DNA of 64,000 nt. Source: Klebsiella africana. Lineage in GTDB: Bacteria; Pseudomonadota; Gammaproteobacteria; Enterobacterales; Enterobacteriaceae. The notes under the pieces are model-generated. The model was not told the DNA's origin, did not search any database, and was given only the letters and a program-made list of their open reading frames with translations. The stretch is from positions 4,402,001 through 4,466,000 of the forward strand of contig NZ_CP084874.1 of the NCBI RefSeq assembly GCF_020526085.1, written 5' to 3'. Of this stretch, positions 54,871 through 64,000 are shown one piece after another. The translations under genes and the position numbers were made by a program. How positions within the stretch are numbered: position 1 is the first letter of the stretch; each line of letters starts with the position of its first letter.

Positions 54871-55740
54871 ATGGATCAAGCAGGGATTATTCGCGATCTC
54901 CTGAGCTGGCTGGAAGGTCACCTGGATCAGCCGCTTTCACTGGACAATGTGGCGGCGAAGGCGGGTTATTCCAAGTGGCACTTACAGCGAATGTTTAAGG
55001 ATGTCACTGGCCACGCCATCGGTGCCTATATTCGCGCGCGCCGGTTATCAAAATCTGCTGTCGCATTACGTCTTACCGCCCGTCCAATCCTTGATATCGC
55101 GCTTCAGTACCGTTTCGACTCCCAGCAGACCTTCACCCGGGCGTTTAAAAAGCAGTTTTCGCTAACGCCGGCGCTTTACCGCCGCTCGCCGGACTGGAGC
55201 TCATTCGGTATGCGTCCACCGCTGCGTCTTGGCGAGTTCACGCTACCGAAACATGAATTTGTCACGCTGCCTGCCACGCATCTGCTTGGCGTCACCCAGA
55301 GTTATACCTGTAAGCTCGAGGAGATCTCCGATTTCCGTAATCAGATGCGAGTTCAGTTCTGGCGAGATTTCCTTGGCAACTCGCCGTCGATCCCCCCGGT
55401 GCTCTATGGGCTGCATGAACCGCGTCCAAGCCTGGAGAAAGACGATGAACAGGAAGTATTCTATACCACCGCGCTGACGCCGGAGATGGCTAACGGCCAT
55501 TTGCAGAACGCCCACCCGGTCACCCTGGAGGGTGGCGAGTACGTCATGTTTACGTATGAAGGGCTGGGCACCGGCCTGCAGGAGTTCATCCTGACGGTCT
55601 ACGGCACCTGCATGCCGATGCTGAACTTGACGCGTCGCAAAGGGCTGGATATTGAACGCTTCTACCCTGAAGATGACAGCCGGGACCAGGCCACACCGAT
55701 TCAGTTACGCTGCGAGTACCTGATCCCGATCCGTCGTTAA
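54871..55740 (+). CDS. rob: Right-origin-binding regulator Rob
   Basis: Rob is an AraC-family regulator overlapping MarA and SoxS; it activates acrAB and other defence genes on binding bile salts and similar inducers. The product is 289 residues, as in E. coli. The two helix-turn-helix units lie at the N-terminus (SLDNVAAKAGYSKWHLQRMF and ILDIALQYRFDSQQTFTRAF), and a GyrI-like effector domain follows. It is divergent from creA. Its stop overlaps the end of the convergent gpmB by four bases. Confidence 0.97.
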   Translation: MDQAGIIRDLLSWLEGHLDQPLSLDNVAAKAGYSKWHLQRMFKDVTGHAIGAYIRARRLSKSAVALRLTARPILDIALQYRFDSQQTFTRAFKKQFSLTPALYRRSPDWSSFGMRPPLRLGEFTLPKHEFVTLPATHLLGVTQSYTCKLEEISDFRNQMRVQFWRDFLGNSPSIPPVLYGLHEPRPSLEKDDEQEVFYTTALTPEMANGHLQNAHPVTLEGGEYVMFTYEGLGTGLQEFILTVYGTCMPMLNLTRRKGLDIERFYPEDDSRDQATPIQLRCEYLIPIRR

Positions 55741-56384
55741 CGCTGCAGCTCGTCCATCGCGGGGGCGTCCAGATGCGAGACGTCGCCCGCCGTTTCCACC
55801 ACCCAGCCGGAAGCCAACCACGGGCTTTGCTGATAGTCGACACGCGAGATTGAGCAGTTGCGCAAGCGCAGACGACGCTCAGCGTATGCCGGCAGCCCTA
55901 ATATGGTGCTCACCAGGCAGCCCAGTGCGATACCATGGCTCACCAGCAGCGGTCGGCTCCCGGCCGGTAATTCCAGACAGGATGCCAGCGCCGCATGCAT
56001 ACGTTCGCTGAGCTCCTGCATCGATTCGCCCTGCGGAATACGGCCATCCGGCGTGCCATTGACCAGTTGGCGACGCCAACCCTCTTCTTCTTCGCTGAGC
56101 GAGTCGATATGGCGCTTCTCCAGCACCCCCATATCCAGCTCGCGCAGACGCGCATCGGCGATCACGCTGCAGCCGCAGGCTTCGGCGATAATCTCTGCTG
56201 TACGACGGGTTCGTCCCAGATCGCTGGTAATGATATGGGTGATCCCCAGCGTTCTGGCGCGCTCGCCCACCTGCCAGGCCTGGCGCTCACCGTGTGCGGT
56301 CAGCGGGCTGTCGGACTGACCCTGAATACGTCGCTCGGCGTTCCACTGCGTTTCACCGTGGCGAACAAGGTATACCTGTAACAT
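55737..56384 (-). CDS. gpmB: Histidine-phosphatase family protein GpmB
   Basis: GpmB (YtjC) is annotated as a cofactor-independent-like phosphoglycerate mutase homologue but behaves more like a phosphatase; its natural substrate is uncertain. The product is 215 residues, the E. coli length. The catalytic RHG motif is in YLVRHGETQWN, with a second histidine in LLVSHGIALG. It is convergent with rob, 4 bases overlapping. Confidence 0.94.
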   Translation of the reverse strand: MLQVYLVRHGETQWNAERRIQGQSDSPLTAHGERQAWQVGERARTLGITHIITSDLGRTRRTAEIIAEACGCSVIADARLRELDMGVLEKRHIDSLSEEEEGWRRQLVNGTPDGRIPQGESMQELSERMHAALASCLELPAGSRPLLVSHGIALGCLVSTILGLPAYAERRLRLRNCSISRVDYQQSPWLASGWVVETAGDVSHLDAPAMDELQR

Positions 56385-56497
56385 GCTTTTTTTCCGTTCT
56401 GGACTCGTTATCGACCGCTTTCGGGCATTACCGCCTGCCCTGAGGGTGATTTAGAGTATACTGCGATGACGTTAATTTATTCTGAGTTGTTTTGATT

Positions 56498-57013
56498 ATG
56501 CACCATGTTGTCTCAGCGACCACTAATCCCGCCAAAATTCAGGCAATTCTGCAGGCTTTTAACGAGATTTTCGGCGAAGGATCCTGCCACATTGAGTCCG
56601 TCTCCGTCGAGAGCGGCGTGCCGGAACAGCCCTTCGGCAGCGAGGAAACGCGCGCTGGCGCACGGAATCGCATCGCCAATGCGCGTATCGCTCAGCCCAA
56701 TGCCGATTTTTGGGTGGCCATCGAGGCGGGGATCGACGATGGCAGCACCTTTAGCTGGGTGGTGATAGAAAGTGCCAGCCAGCGCGGAGAAGCGCGCTCA
56801 GCCACCCTGCCGTTGCCTGAAGTCATTCTCGAGCAGGTTCGCGCTGGTGAAGCCCTTGGGCCAGTCATGTCGCAGTATACCGGCATCGATCAGATCGGCC
56901 GTAAAGAGGGGGCGATTGGGGTTTTCACCGCCGGCAAATTGACCCGCAGCAGCGTGTATCATCAGGCGGTCGTCCTGGCGTTGAGCCCGTTCCATAACGC
57001 TATTTATCGCTAG
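56498..57013 (+). CDS. yjjX: Inosine/xanthosine triphosphatase YjjX
   Basis: YjjX removes non-canonical ITP and XTP. The start [18 protein letters not shown] at 56498 gives 171 residues (E. coli 170); a TTG two codons earlier is also open. The family core [20 protein letters not shown] and WVAIEAGID is intact. The ribosome site is weak. The last 14 bases overlap the 3' end of the convergent trpR. Confidence 0.95.
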   Translation: MHHVVSATTNPAKIQAILQAFNEIFGEGSCHIESVSVESGVPEQPFGSEETRAGARNRIANARIAQPNADFWVAIEAGIDDGSTFSWVVIESASQRGEARSATLPLPEVILEQVRAGEALGPVMSQYTGIDQIGRKEGAIGVFTAGKLTRSSVYHQAVVLALSPFHNAIYR

Positions 57014-57329
57014 CCAGCAGCGTCTGTTCCAGCCACTGGCGCAGTTCAGCCGGCGCCGATTTCAGGCTGTTCGACCCACGGGTAATGGTCGCAATTCCGG
57101 CGCCGAGCTCATTTTTCAGCTCGCGCTGGCTCATCTCGCCACGCAGCAGCTCTTCGATAATGCGCACCCGGGTACCCAGGGCTTCGCGCTCGTCGGGCGT
57201 CAGCATCAGCTGCAGCAACGGCAAATGCAGATCTTCAGCATAGGCCTGCTGTAACAGCGCCACAAAACGCAGCCACTCCTGATGACGTTGTTCGGCAACG
57301 GCCGCGGAATAGGGAGATTGTTGGGTCAT
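57000..57329 (-). CDS. trpR: Trp repressor TrpR
   Basis: TrpR with bound tryptophan represses trp, aroH, mtr, aroL and its own gene. The product is 109 residues (E. coli 108). The helix-turn-helix [20 protein letters not shown] and the tryptophan-pocket residues in [18 protein letters not shown] are intact. Its operator lies 47-64 bases before the ATG. A leader hairpin lies between operator and gene. The 3' end overlaps yjjX. Confidence 0.97.
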   Translation of the reverse strand: MTQQSPYSAAVAEQRHQEWLRFVALLQQAYAEDLHLPLLQLMLTPDEREALGTRVRIIEELLRGEMSQRELKNELGAGIATITRGSNSLKSAPAELRQWLEQTLLASDK

Positions 57330-57348
57330 ATCGCGTCACCATATTGAG

Positions 57349-57370
57349 ACGGGCAGCTTACGCTGCCCGT
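57349..57370 (-). promoter_or_regulatory. Hairpin in the trpR leader
   Basis: ACGGGCAGC and GCTGCCCGT form a perfect 9-bp stem with a 4-base loop, between the trpR operator and the trpR ATG. No T run follows, so it is not a normal terminator. It could affect trpR mRNA stability or translation, or end slt readthrough. Confidence 0.7.
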
Positions 57371-57375
57371 TGAAT

Positions 57376-57393
57376 GTACTCTTCAACGAGTAC
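57376..57393 (-). promoter_or_regulatory. TrpR operator of trpR
   Basis: GTACTC-N6-GAGTAC is a perfect inverted repeat and matches the trp operator half-sites (GTACTAGTTAACTAGTAC) at the outer bases. Its place before trpR fits the known autoregulation. It lies 25 bases after the slt stop. Confidence 0.85.
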
Positions 57394-57417
57394 AAAGCAT
57401 AACATACTTCCCGGCGA

Positions 57418-59355
57418 TCAGTAACGCTGACGCCACTCCGCATCGCTGAAGAGCTTATCCTGCTGCCCCATAAAGTAGCGGTAGTAGGCGTCATAGGAGA
57501 GGACATTCTTCACGTAACCGCGGGTTTCCGAGAACGGAATACTTTCGACAAATGCCACCGCATCAATCCGGCCTGCGCTGTTCCTCTGCCAGGTACGAAC
57601 CCGGCCCGGCCCGGCGTTGTAGGCCGCCGAAGCGTAGATACGGTTATTGCCGAACTGTTGATAGACGTACTGCAGATAGCTGGTGCCGATGTTGATATTG
57701 GTTTCCGGATCCAACAGCTGCGACGGGCCGCTGTAGCCGGGAATGCTGAACATGCTGACGGTATGCGTCGCGGTGCCCGGCATAATCTGCATCAGTCCGC
57801 TGGCGCCAACCGGCGAGCGCACTTTCGGGTTCCAGGCGCTCTCCTGACGGGCAATCGCCATCGCATAGCTCTGCGGGATATCTTTGCCACTGATGTAACG
57901 CGCGAACAGATCGTTATAGGCCAGTGGGAAACGCTCTTCCAGCTGATCCCACAGTTTACCGGCGATCGTCGCCTGCACGCTCAGATCCCACCAGTGCTGA
58001 TCAAAGGCATAGCGCGCCAGCTGCGCCTGCTGAGATTTGGTGCGGCTGGTGACCAGGTTCGCCCATTCGGTGCGCGCGGTGTTATCCATATTCCAGTACA
58101 TCAGCTCGCGCACCCGCGCCATCTCCGGCCCGGAAGCCAACGCCGGATCGATGGTGCCCGAGGCTTTATCGATGCGGAAGGTATACTCCTCGCCAAGACG
58201 CTGCGCGGCGACCATCGGGTAAAAGCCTCGCTGTTGCATCAACGAGCGTAGGATCGCCTGCGCCTCCTCATCCCTGCCGCGCTCCAGCAGCAGATCCGCC
58301 TGCCAGTAACGCCATTCGTCTTTCTCTTTCGCCTCCATCGGCAGACGCGCCAGCCAGGTGTTGAGGCCATGGCGATCGCCCGTCCCCAGCGCCATCCGTA
58401 CCCGCCGCTCCACCAGCGCTGTGGACTGCGAACGCATAATTGCATCGTCGCGCCAGATGGCCTGCTCTTCGGTCACATCGGTACCCATCAGGCGCCAGGC
58501 GACAATATCGCGCAGCTCCTGGGTCTGATCTTCATTGAGCTGCTGAGCCTGCACCAGCGAAGGGATCATCAGGCGAGCATTTTCCACATCCTGACGGGCA
58601 ACGCTGGCGAAGGCGACAGCGGCCATCTGGCGGGTAAAGTCCGTCGCCCCGGTGGTGCGGGCGAAGGTCAGAACGCTGTTTGGATCGTTAGCCAGCGCGA
58701 CCACGGCGGAAGCGATGCTCTGATAGTTACCGGGCATTTGCTGGGCAAGCGATCTCACCAGCCCGATATTGCCAGCCTTCATCGCCAGGCGTATCCGTTC
58801 GAGATAGGCCAACGGATCCTGCTGGCCAGAGTCGCGCCAGGCACTGAACAGCGGTTCACAGGCGCCAGGCTGATTCTTGCCCGTCAACCAGAGGTCTTTC
58901 GCTCCACTCCAGGCTTCCTGCGCCTGCCCCACGCTCAGTTTGGCGTAGTAATAGTTGCACTGCGCCTCGGTGCTGGTCGGCTTATCGGGGCTAAATGCCA
59001 GCAAGCCGCGCCAGTCGCTGCGCCGGGCCAGTTCATTCACGAAGCGCGAACGTAATGAACGCGCAGGGGGCAGCGTCGGATTGGCGTCAATAAAGTTTTT
59101 CACTACCAGCGCTGGCTGGTTCATCAGGTCGTCGGTGATCTGCCGGTACTGCAAATAGGGATACAGGGGATAGGTGCTTAACGTGGGCATCAGCTGGTCG
59201 ACCACATCCATTTGCCGATTATCCCACGCCTGTTTAATTTGTGCGTAGCGGCTGCGCTGTTCATCCAGTGAATCCGCATGCGCCAGCTGACTCAACGTCA
59301 ACAGACCAACGCTGGCAGCCAAAAGATGCCACGCCATTTTTTTGGCTTTTTCCAC
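57418..59355 (-). CDS. slt: Soluble lytic murein transglycosylase Slt70 (GTG start)
   Basis: Slt cleaves peptidoglycan to 1,6-anhydro muropeptides in the periplasm. With a GTG start at 59355 the product is 645 residues, the E. coli length; GAGGAAG lies just before it. An ATG eight codons upstream is possible but less well placed. A signal peptide ends near SQLAHA-DSLDEQ. The helical U and L superhelix domains are followed by the lysozyme-like domain with the catalytic glutamate in ARQESAWNPK, and GASGLMQIMPGTA. Confidence 0.96.
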   Translation of the reverse strand: MEKAKKMAWHLLAASVGLLTLSQLAHADSLDEQRSRYAQIKQAWDNRQMDVVDQLMPTLSTYPLYPYLQYRQITDDLMNQPALVVKNFIDANPTLPPARSLRSRFVNELARRSDWRGLLAFSPDKPTSTEAQCNYYYAKLSVGQAQEAWSGAKDLWLTGKNQPGACEPLFSAWRDSGQQDPLAYLERIRLAMKAGNIGLVRSLAQQMPGNYQSIASAVVALANDPNSVLTFARTTGATDFTRQMAAVAFASVARQDVENARLMIPSLVQAQQLNEDQTQELRDIVAWRLMGTDVTEEQAIWRDDAIMRSQSTALVERRVRMALGTGDRHGLNTWLARLPMEAKEKDEWRYWQADLLLERGRDEEAQAILRSLMQQRGFYPMVAAQRLGEEYTFRIDKASGTIDPALASGPEMARVRELMYWNMDNTARTEWANLVTSRTKSQQAQLARYAFDQHWWDLSVQATIAGKLWDQLEERFPLAYNDLFARYISGKDIPQSYAMAIARQESAWNPKVRSPVGASGLMQIMPGTATHTVSMFSIPGYSGPSQLLDPETNINIGTSYLQYVYQQFGNNRIYASAAYNAGPGRVRTWQRNSAGRIDAVAFVESIPFSETRGYVKNVLSYDAYYRYFMGQQDKLFSDAEWRQRY

Positions 59356-59583
59356 AAGCTCTTCCTCTTTCCGGTACATTTTCGCAGCATCGTGCCGCTT
59401 AAAAGCCCCTGCCGGTTCGGCAGGCGGCTTTACTTATGCTAATCAGACAACGCTAAACGCGCCATGTCCTGGACATTTTTTTACGCTTCTGTGAATCCTG
59501 TCGCCTCGCTGGGATTAGCGCGCGAAAAAGGCTACACTTCGGCTTTGAACTATCTATCAAAATAGAAAGAGGCGAAGTCCAAC

Positions 59584-61250
<1,667 letters not shown>

Positions 61251-61251
<1 letters not shown>

Positions 61252-61490
61252 AATGCAAAAAGGCAACACAAGTTGCCTTTTTTAATGTTTGCTCCCTCTC
61301 CCACCGGGAGAGGGTTGGGGTGAGGGTAAGGTAAATGCAAAAAGGCAACGCAAGTTGCCTTTTTTAATGTTTGCTCCCTCTCCCACCGGGAGAGGGTTGG
61401 GGTGAGGGTAAGGTAAATGCAAAAAGGCAACGCAAGTTGCCTTTTTTAATGTTTGCTCCCTCTCCCACCGGGAGAGGGTTGGGGTGAGGG
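61251..61490. repeat. 82-bp tandem repeat, three copies, each carrying a terminator hairpin
   Basis: Copies begin at 61251, 61333 and 61415, exactly 82 bases apart. Each has AAAAAGGCAAC to GTTGCCTTTTTT, a terminator-like hairpin with A and T runs, then CCCTCTCCCACCGGGAGAGGG and a GTTGGGGTGAGGG tail, a common intergenic repeat type. Copies differ at one or two bases (ACACAAG in the first, ACGCAAG in the others). It fills the gap between the convergent ettA and nadR. The first hairpin is probably the native ettA terminator. Confidence 0.9.
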
Positions 61491-61508
61491 CAACAGCCCG
61501 CAGAGGAC

Positions 61509-62741
61509 CTACCCCTGCTCACCCATCAGCTGTTTCACCAGCTCGACGCAGCGCAGGAACCGGGCATCGTAGTCCGATTCCTTCACATGGACGAATTCGA
61601 TCTCGTTCTCTTTCAGCAGCGACACCAGCAGCGACTGAAACTCTTTACGATCCACCGAACTCCCAAGACTGCGCAGTCCATCGGCCACCCACGGGGTATT
61701 GTTCTCCAGCAGGATCACCAGGTCGAAGCGGTATTCATCAATCAACGCCTGCACGAACGGGTGCTCACGCCCCTCATACTTCAGGCAGAAGGCCTGAGTG
61801 CTGACGAAGTCGGTATCGATGAACGCCACCTTGTTGGCATATTTCACTGCAAAATCAATATACTGCGCATGTCCGAGGGCAATTTTATCGTAATCCGAAT
61901 ACTGGAGCGCCATCTCATCGCCGCCGAGATGCGAAAAGACATAATCCCGGCCATACTCCCAGGCGCTGGTGGTATTGAAGATATTGGCGAGCTTATTGAC
62001 CAGCGTCGATTTACCGCTCGACTCGCCGCCGAGGATCGCCACCGTCCGCACAAAGAACGGTTTCACTTCCGTCGGAATATATTCCCAATAGCGGAACGGG
62101 TTCTCGCGGATCTGCCCGCCGCTAATATTCATAAAGGTCCGCTTAGGATCGATTAGCACCGTCTCGATCCCCAGATGCTCAAGGTACTGCGGCGCATCGG
62201 CCTCTTCCGAGGTGTAGATCCGGTTCGGCTCGATCCCTTTTTCGCTCATAAAAGCGCGGATCCCATGGCTCCAGACGTCCCAGCCGTGCGGATAGGGCTC
62301 CATCCCCTCTTCATTAAAGGCGTGGATGCGAATATTTTTCTGATATTTAAAGGTCTGCAGCAGCCAGCGCAGGCGGTCAGGCACCGTCGGCTGTTGCGAC
62401 ATGGCGCTCTCTTCGAACAGCTCGCGGTCACGGGTATCGTCATAGCCCATAATGATATGCAGCTCATCGACCTGGCTACAGGCGCGCTGTATCAGATAGA
62501 TATGCCCGGTATGCAGCGGGTAAAACTTACCAAACACCACGCCGACGCTTTTCTGCCGGCGGGGAAACTCCAGCCCGAGGAAACGATGCAGCGCTTCAAG
62601 CTTCTGCGCGCTCGGGCTTTTGATTTTGGCATTCAGCAGCTGGCTGAGATACCCCTTGGTCATTCCGCTGGCTTCCGCCACCTGCTGCAGGGTACAGCCT
62701 TTCTGCTTAATGGCGCTTTTTAAATAGTCAAATGACGACAT
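61509..62741 (-). CDS. nadR: Trifunctional NAD regulator NadR
   Basis: NadR represses NAD synthesis genes, adenylates NMN, and phosphorylates nicotinamide riboside. The product is 410 residues, the E. coli length. The order is an N-terminal helix-turn-helix (TLQQVAEASGMTKGYLSQLL), the adenylyltransferase domain (VVFGKFYPLHTGHIYLI) and the ribosylnicotinamide kinase domain with a P-loop (GGESSGKSTLVNKL). AAGGAG precedes the ATG. It lies 21 bases after radA, in one operon with it. Confidence 0.97.
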   Translation of the reverse strand: MSSFDYLKSAIKQKGCTLQQVAEASGMTKGYLSQLLNAKIKSPSAQKLEALHRFLGLEFPRRQKSVGVVFGKFYPLHTGHIYLIQRACSQVDELHIIMGYDDTRDRELFEESAMSQQPTVPDRLRWLLQTFKYQKNIRIHAFNEEGMEPYPHGWDVWSHGIRAFMSEKGIEPNRIYTSEEADAPQYLEHLGIETVLIDPKRTFMNISGGQIRENPFRYWEYIPTEVKPFFVRTVAILGGESSGKSTLVNKLANIFNTTSAWEYGRDYVFSHLGGDEMALQYSDYDKIALGHAQYIDFAVKYANKVAFIDTDFVSTQAFCLKYEGREHPFVQALIDEYRFDLVILLENNTPWVADGLRSLGSSVDRKEFQSLLVSLLKENEIEFVHVKESDYDARFLRCVELVKQLMGEQG

Positions 62742-62762
62742 CGCTAATCTCCTTTTAACTTA

Positions 62763-64000
62763 TTATAAGTCGTCAAAAACGCTTAGCGCGTCTGAAAGCT
62801 TTTTCACACCAAAGATTTGCATCCCTTCCGGCACTTTTTTCGGCACATTGGCCGCCGGGACGATGGCGCGGCGGAAGCCATGCTTCGCCGCTTCCGAAAT
62901 ACGCTCCTGACCGCTCGGCACCGGGCGAATTTCGCCGGCCAGTCCCACTTCGCCAAAGACCACCAGATCCTGCGGTAGCGGGCGATCGCGCAGACTGGAA
63001 ACCATCGCCAGCAGCAGCGCCAGGTCGGCGCTGGTTTCCGTGACCTTCACCCCGCCGACCACATTGACGAAGACGTCCTGATCGGCCATCTGCAGGCCGC
63101 CGTGGCGATGCAGCACCGCCAGCAGGATCGCCAGACGGTTCTGTTCCAGCCCCACCGCCACGCGGCGCGGATTGGACATCATCGAGTGATCCACCAGCGC
63201 CTGGATCTCCACCAGCAGCGGACGAGTCCCTTCCCAAACCACCATCACCGAACTGCCGGAGGTGATTTCATCTCCGCGGCTGAGGAAGATAGCGGATGGG
63301 TTGCTGACTTCGCGCAGGCCCTGCTCGGTCATGGCGAAAACGCCGAGTTCGTTGACCGCGCCAAAGCGGTTTTTATGGCTGCGCAACGTGCGGAAGCGGG
63401 AATCGGCATCCCCGTCCAATAACACCGAGCAGTCGATACAGTGCTCCAGCACCTTCGGACCGGCCAGCGAACCGTCTTTGGTGACGTGGCCGACCATCAC
63501 AATCGCCACGCCGCGAGTTTTAGCAAAGCGCGTCAGATAGGCCGCGGTTTCACGTACCTGGGCGACGCTGCCCGGCGACGACTGCACGTCGGCCATATGC
63601 ATCACCTGAATGGAGTCGATCACCATCAGCTGCGGCTTTTCTTCATCGGCAATCTGACAGATCTGCTCAATGCTGGTTTCTGAGAGCATGTTCAGGTTAG
63701 CCGTTGGCAACCCAAGACGATGGGCGCGCATCGCCACCTGCTGCAGGGACTCCTCCCCGGTGACGTACAGCGTTTTCATCCCCTCCGCCAGTTTGCAGAG
63801 GGTTTGCAGCAGCAGCGTCGATTTGCCCGCGCCGGGGTTGCCGCCAATCAGGATCGCGCTGCCCGGCACTACGCCGCCGCCCAGCACGCGGTCAAACTCT
63901 TTAAAGCCGGTGGAAAAGCGCGGCAGCGCCTCCAGGCTGATATCTGACAGCTTCTGCACCTTCGACACGCCGGCGTTACCGGCATAGCCTGAAAGACGCT
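62763..64000 (-). CDS. radA: DNA repair protein RadA, 5' end beyond the window
   Basis: RadA (Sms) is a RecA-like branch-migration helicase used in recombination repair. The visible part covers about 412 residues; E. coli RadA has 460, so the N-terminal zinc finger (CxxC) lies outside the window. The frame stays open to the last base, and the residues before MSKVQKL (RLSGYAGNAGV) match the family, so the GTG at 63968 is internal, not a start. The Walker A GNPGAGKST, the RadA-specific KNRFG motif and the Lon-like C-terminal domain are present. Confidence 0.97.
   Translation of the reverse strand, partial: RLSGYAGNAGVSKVQKLSDISLEALPRFSTGFKEFDRVLGGGVVPGSAILIGGNPGAGKSTLLLQTLCKLAEGMKTLYVTGEESLQQVAMRAHRLGLPTANLNMLSETSIEQICQIADEEKPQLMVIDSIQVMHMADVQSSPGSVAQVRETAAYLTRFAKTRGVAIVMVGHVTKDGSLAGPKVLEHCIDCSVLLDGDADSRFRTLRSHKNRFGAVNELGVFAMTEQGLREVSNPSAIFLSRGDEITSGSSVMVVWEGTRPLLVEIQALVDHSMMSNPRRVAVGLEQNRLAILLAVLHRHGGLQMADQDVFVNVVGGVKVTETSADLALLLAMVSSLRDRPLPQDLVVFGEVGLAGEIRPVPSGQERISEAAKHGFRRAIVPAANVPKKVPEGMQIFGVKKLSDALSVFDDL

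Overview
The window is chromosomal DNA from an enterobacterium, most likely the Klebsiella pneumoniae complex. Nearly every gene is a close match, in order and length, to the E. coli K-12 region around the thr operon (surA back to carAB, dapB, ispH-ribF, rpsT, nhaAR, dnaKJ, talB, thrABC, arcA, creABCD, trpR, slt, radA). The genus call is an inference: it rests on the protein sequences (for example FolA), the high GC content and Klebsiella-like differences from K-12. No tRNA, rRNA, prophage, insertion sequence or CRISPR array was seen.

Layout. 1-4387: surA-pdxA-rsmA-apaG-apaH, tightly packed on the plus strand. 4388-4888: REP elements with a 122-bp tandem duplication. 4889-7933: folA, then kefF-kefC. 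8029-13568: a sugar-acid cluster not at this place in K-12 (MFS transporter, 2-hydroxyacid dehydrogenase, IdnR-like repressor, IdnO-like 5-ketogluconate reductase, gluconokinase, YhcH-family protein). It sits where K-12 carries cai, fix and yaaU. 13616-19689: a small lipoprotein, carAB and dapB. 19984-21948: an insertion relative to K-12 (AlaX-type editing hydrolase, LysR regulator, DUF805 protein). 21979-28777: rihC and the ribF-ileS-lspA-fkpB-ispH operon. 29107-34929: rpsT, nhaAR, dnaKJ. 35313-42745: yaaI, yaaW, satP, an extra MHS-type transporter, mog, talB, yaaJ, yaaA. 42815-48334: a lipoprotein and thrLABC with its attenuator. 48546-50580: yjtD, the tiny yjjY, arcA. 50643-64000: creABCD, rob, gpmB, yjjX, trpR, slt, ettA, nadR and radA (5' end cut by the window edge).

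How genes work together. The sugar-acid cluster has the parts to import a ketogluconate, reduce it stepwise to gluconate and phosphorylate that to 6-phosphogluconate. Two CRP-like sites and three TTACCGG half-sites lie in its control regions. Control signals that can be read directly include ARG boxes before carA, two sigma-32 promoters before dnaK, the thr leader peptide and terminator, an FNR-like box before arcA, a cre tag before creD and a TrpR operator before trpR.

I found no convincing wholly new system. The best leads are the ketogluconate cluster with its shared operator motif, the yjjY/arcA-leader antisense arrangement, the trpR leader hairpin, the two tandem intergenic repeat arrays, and a lipobox in CreA. 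Comparisons with E. coli are from memory of those proteins and sequences, not from a search.
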